A stretch of DNA of 5,030 nt from VRUE01 sp035605155 (GTDB lineage: Bacteria; Actinomycetota; Thermoleophilia; Solirubrobacterales; 70-9), in contig DATNHC010000188.1 of NCBI GenBank assembly GCA_035605155.1, positions 1 through 5,030 of the forward strand, given 5' to 3'. The notes under the pieces were generated by a model. The model saw nothing but the letters and a program-made list of their open reading frames with translations. It was not told the DNA's origin and ran no database searches. Positions within the stretch are counted from its first letter, which is position 1, and every line of letters begins with the position of its first letter. Positions 3,732 to 5,030 of this stretch are shown in pieces. The translations under genes were made by a program, and so were the position numbers.

Positions 3732-5030
3732 ATGTCCAAGACCGCCACCAGCACCCCCCAGACCGGTCTGCAGGGCCTCTCGATAGAGCGGCGGTTTTCC
3801 TCTGCCGGGACGCATCCCTTCGACGAGATCGAGTGGGAGGTGCGCGATGCGGTGATCGGCAACCCGGAGAGCCCGGCCTTCGAGCAGCGCGGGGTCGAGT
3901 TCCCCAAGAGCTGGTCGCAGAACGCGACCAACATCGTCGCCCAGAAGTACTTCCGCGGCCAGCTCGGCTCGGACAAGCGCGAGTCCTCGGTGAAACAGAT
4001 GATCGGCCGCGTCGCCGGGACGATCGCCGAGTGGGGGCGCACCGGCGGCTACTTCGCCTCCGACGAGGACGCCGATGCCTTCGAGGCGGAGCTGACCTCG
4101 ATCCTGCTCAACCAGAAGGCGGCCTTCAACTCGCCGGTCTGGTTCAACGTCGGCTTCGAGGAGCGGCCGCAGTGCTCGGCCTGCTTCATCCTCAGCGTCG
4201 AGGACAACATGGACTCGATCCTCGCCTGGAACACCAAGGAGGGCAAGATCTTCCGCGGCGGCTCGGGCTCGGGGATCAACCTCTCCAACATCCGCGGCTC
4301 GATGGAGCAGCTGGCCAAGGGCGGCACGGCGAGCGGCCCGGTCAGCTTCATGCGCGGCGCCGACTCCTGGGCCGGCACGATCAAGTCGGGCGGCAAGACG
4401 CGGCGGGCGGCGAAGATGGTCGTGCTCGACGTCGATCACCCGGACATCGAGCACTTCATCTGGTGCAAGGCCGACGAGGAGAAGAAGGCGGCAGCCCTGC
4501 GCGACGCCGGCTTCGACATGTCGATCGACGGCGAGGGCTTCACCTCGATCCAGTACCAGAACGCCAACAACTCGGTGCGGGTCACCGACGACTTCATGGA
4601 GGCGGTCGAGGCCGGCGAGGACTGGCAGCTGACGGCGCGGACCGATGGCACGACGGTCAAGACCGTCGACGCGCGCGAGCTGATGAACCAGATCGCCGAC
4701 GCCGCCTGGCGCTGCGCCGACCCAGGCGTCCAGTACGACACGATCATCAACCGCTGGCACACCTGCCCGGAGTCGGGGCGGATCAACGCCTCGAATCCCT
4801 GCTCCGAGTACATGCACGTCGACGACTCGGCCTGCAACCTCGCGTCGATCAACCTCATGAAGTTCCGTCGTGCTGACGGCTCCTTCGACACCGCCGACTT
4901 CGAGCACACCGTCGACATCGTCCTGCTCGCGCAGGAGATCGTCGTCGGCCCGTCGAGCTACCCGACCGAGGAGATCGGCAACAACGCCCGTGCGTTCCGT
5001 CAGCTCGGGCTCGGCTACGCGAACCTCGGC
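3732..5030 (+). CDS. nrdJ: Vitamin B12-dependent (class II) ribonucleotide reductase, 5' part
   Basis: The first 433 codons of an adenosylcobalamin-dependent reductase that makes deoxyribonucleotides for DNA synthesis with or without oxygen. The gene is open to the window edge; full-length relatives in actinobacteria are around 900 residues or more. The N-terminal region carries GTHPFDEIEWEVRDA and FPKSWSQNATNIVAQKYFRG, typical of the NrdJ branch. The barrel then shows PQCSACFILSVEDNM (147-161), where Cys151 (or Cys148) is the likely first redox cysteine. A Gly-rich RGGSGSGINLSNIRG loop follows. The active-site block is NASNPCSEYM, with Asn355, thiyl-radical Cys357 and Glu359, followed by the partner redox Cys368 in ACNLASINL. 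The 11-residue spacing from thiyl to redox cysteine agrees with other class II enzymes. All key residues that fall in the window are present. The ATG at 3732 is supported by AGGAG 7 bases upstream. The C-terminal cysteine pair and any zinc or ATP-cone region are outside the window. Confidence 0.95.
   Translation, partial: MSKTATSTPQTGLQGLSIERRFSSAGTHPFDEIEWEVRDAVIGNPESPAFEQRGVEFPKSWSQNATNIVAQKYFRGQLGSDKRESSVKQMIGRVAGTIAEWGRTGGYFASDEDADAFEAELTSILLNQKAAFNSPVWFNVGFEERPQCSACFILSVEDNMDSILAWNTKEGKIFRGGSGSGINLSNIRGSMEQLAKGGTASGPVSFMRGADSWAGTIKSGGKTRRAAKMVVLDVDHPDIEHFIWCKADEEKKAAALRDAGFDMSIDGEGFTSIQYQNANNSVRVTDDFMEAVEAGEDWQLTARTDGTTVKTVDARELMNQIADAAWRCADPGVQYDTIINRWHTCPESGRINASNPCSEYMHVDDSACNLASINLMKFRRADGSFDTADFEHTVDIVLLAQEIVVGPSSYPTEEIGNNARAFRQLGLGYANLG

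Noticed and set aside
3833..4876. Plus-strand frame of about 347 codons inside nrdJ
   Set aside because: It is an Arg/Gly-rich out-of-frame shadow of nrdJ with no family features.
2814..4907. Very long leftward frame joining trhA to an antisense reading of nrdJ (about 700 codons)
   Set aside because: The upstream part lies opposite nrdJ, whose conserved catalytic motifs are on the plus strand. It is low-complexity Arg/Ala/Gly/Val sequence from GC-biased codons. Only the part from 3614 down matches a family.
1..5030. tRNA, rRNA, CRISPR array, insertion sequence or prophage features
   Set aside because: I found no tRNA-like cloverleaf, regularly spaced repeats, transposase motifs or terminal inverted repeats. 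Gaps between genes are too short to hide them.

Overview
The window is compact, GC-rich, codon-biased bacterial DNA. The class II (B12-dependent) ribonucleotide reductase, an actinobacterial-style siroheme gene and the high GC point to a high-GC actinobacterium. A Thermoleophilia/Solirubrobacterales-like lineage is possible, but that is a guess from gene style. Seven genes can be supported, with almost no spare sequence between them; the two longest non-coding gaps are 146 and 117 bases.

Left part (1-2131): the 3' end of a precorrin-2 dehydrogenase/ferrochelatase (siroheme) gene runs rightward into a tail-to-tail junction with a leftward MarR-family regulator. The 44-base gap between their stop codons is almost entirely one hairpin, probably a two-way terminator. 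MarR is divergent from a two-gene operon encoding a cytoplasmic YceI-family lipid/isoprenoid-binding protein and an NAD(P)H-dependent FMN/quinone reductase. The shared 146-base control region has a markedly AT-rich core with several inverted repeats and plausible sigma-70-type promoters, as expected for a self-regulating MarR switch that also controls its divergent neighbours. The natural reading is a stress-responsive module for quinones or electrophiles; the inducer is unknown.

Middle part (2133-3614): three leftward genes. Reading in their direction, they are a PAQR/hemolysin III-family membrane protein (TrhA) with an unusual N-terminal extension built of 11-residue repeats, then a SpoVT/AbrB-type antitoxin, then a PIN-domain (VapC-like) toxin. 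A perfect 10-bp inverted repeat just upstream of the antitoxin overlaps its ribosome-binding site. The toxin has no ATG, GTG or TTG that keeps its catalytic Asp. It appears to start at a CTG that overlaps the antitoxin stop (CTGA in place of the usual ATGA), preceded by a well-placed AAGGAG. The toxin and the FMN reductase meet tail to tail with one base between their stop codons.

Right part (3732-5030): the first 433 codons of nrdJ, the B12-dependent ribonucleotide reductase, divergent from trhA and running off the window. Its active-site Asn-Pro-Cys-Ser-Glu and redox cysteines are present. The short upstream region has a good ribosome-binding site but no recognisable cobalamin riboswitch.

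I see no mobile elements, RNA genes, CRISPR arrays or prophage genes. The gene families are all known ones. The points worth a second look are the CTG toxin start, the palindrome at the antitoxin, the repeat extension on TrhA and the MarR control region.
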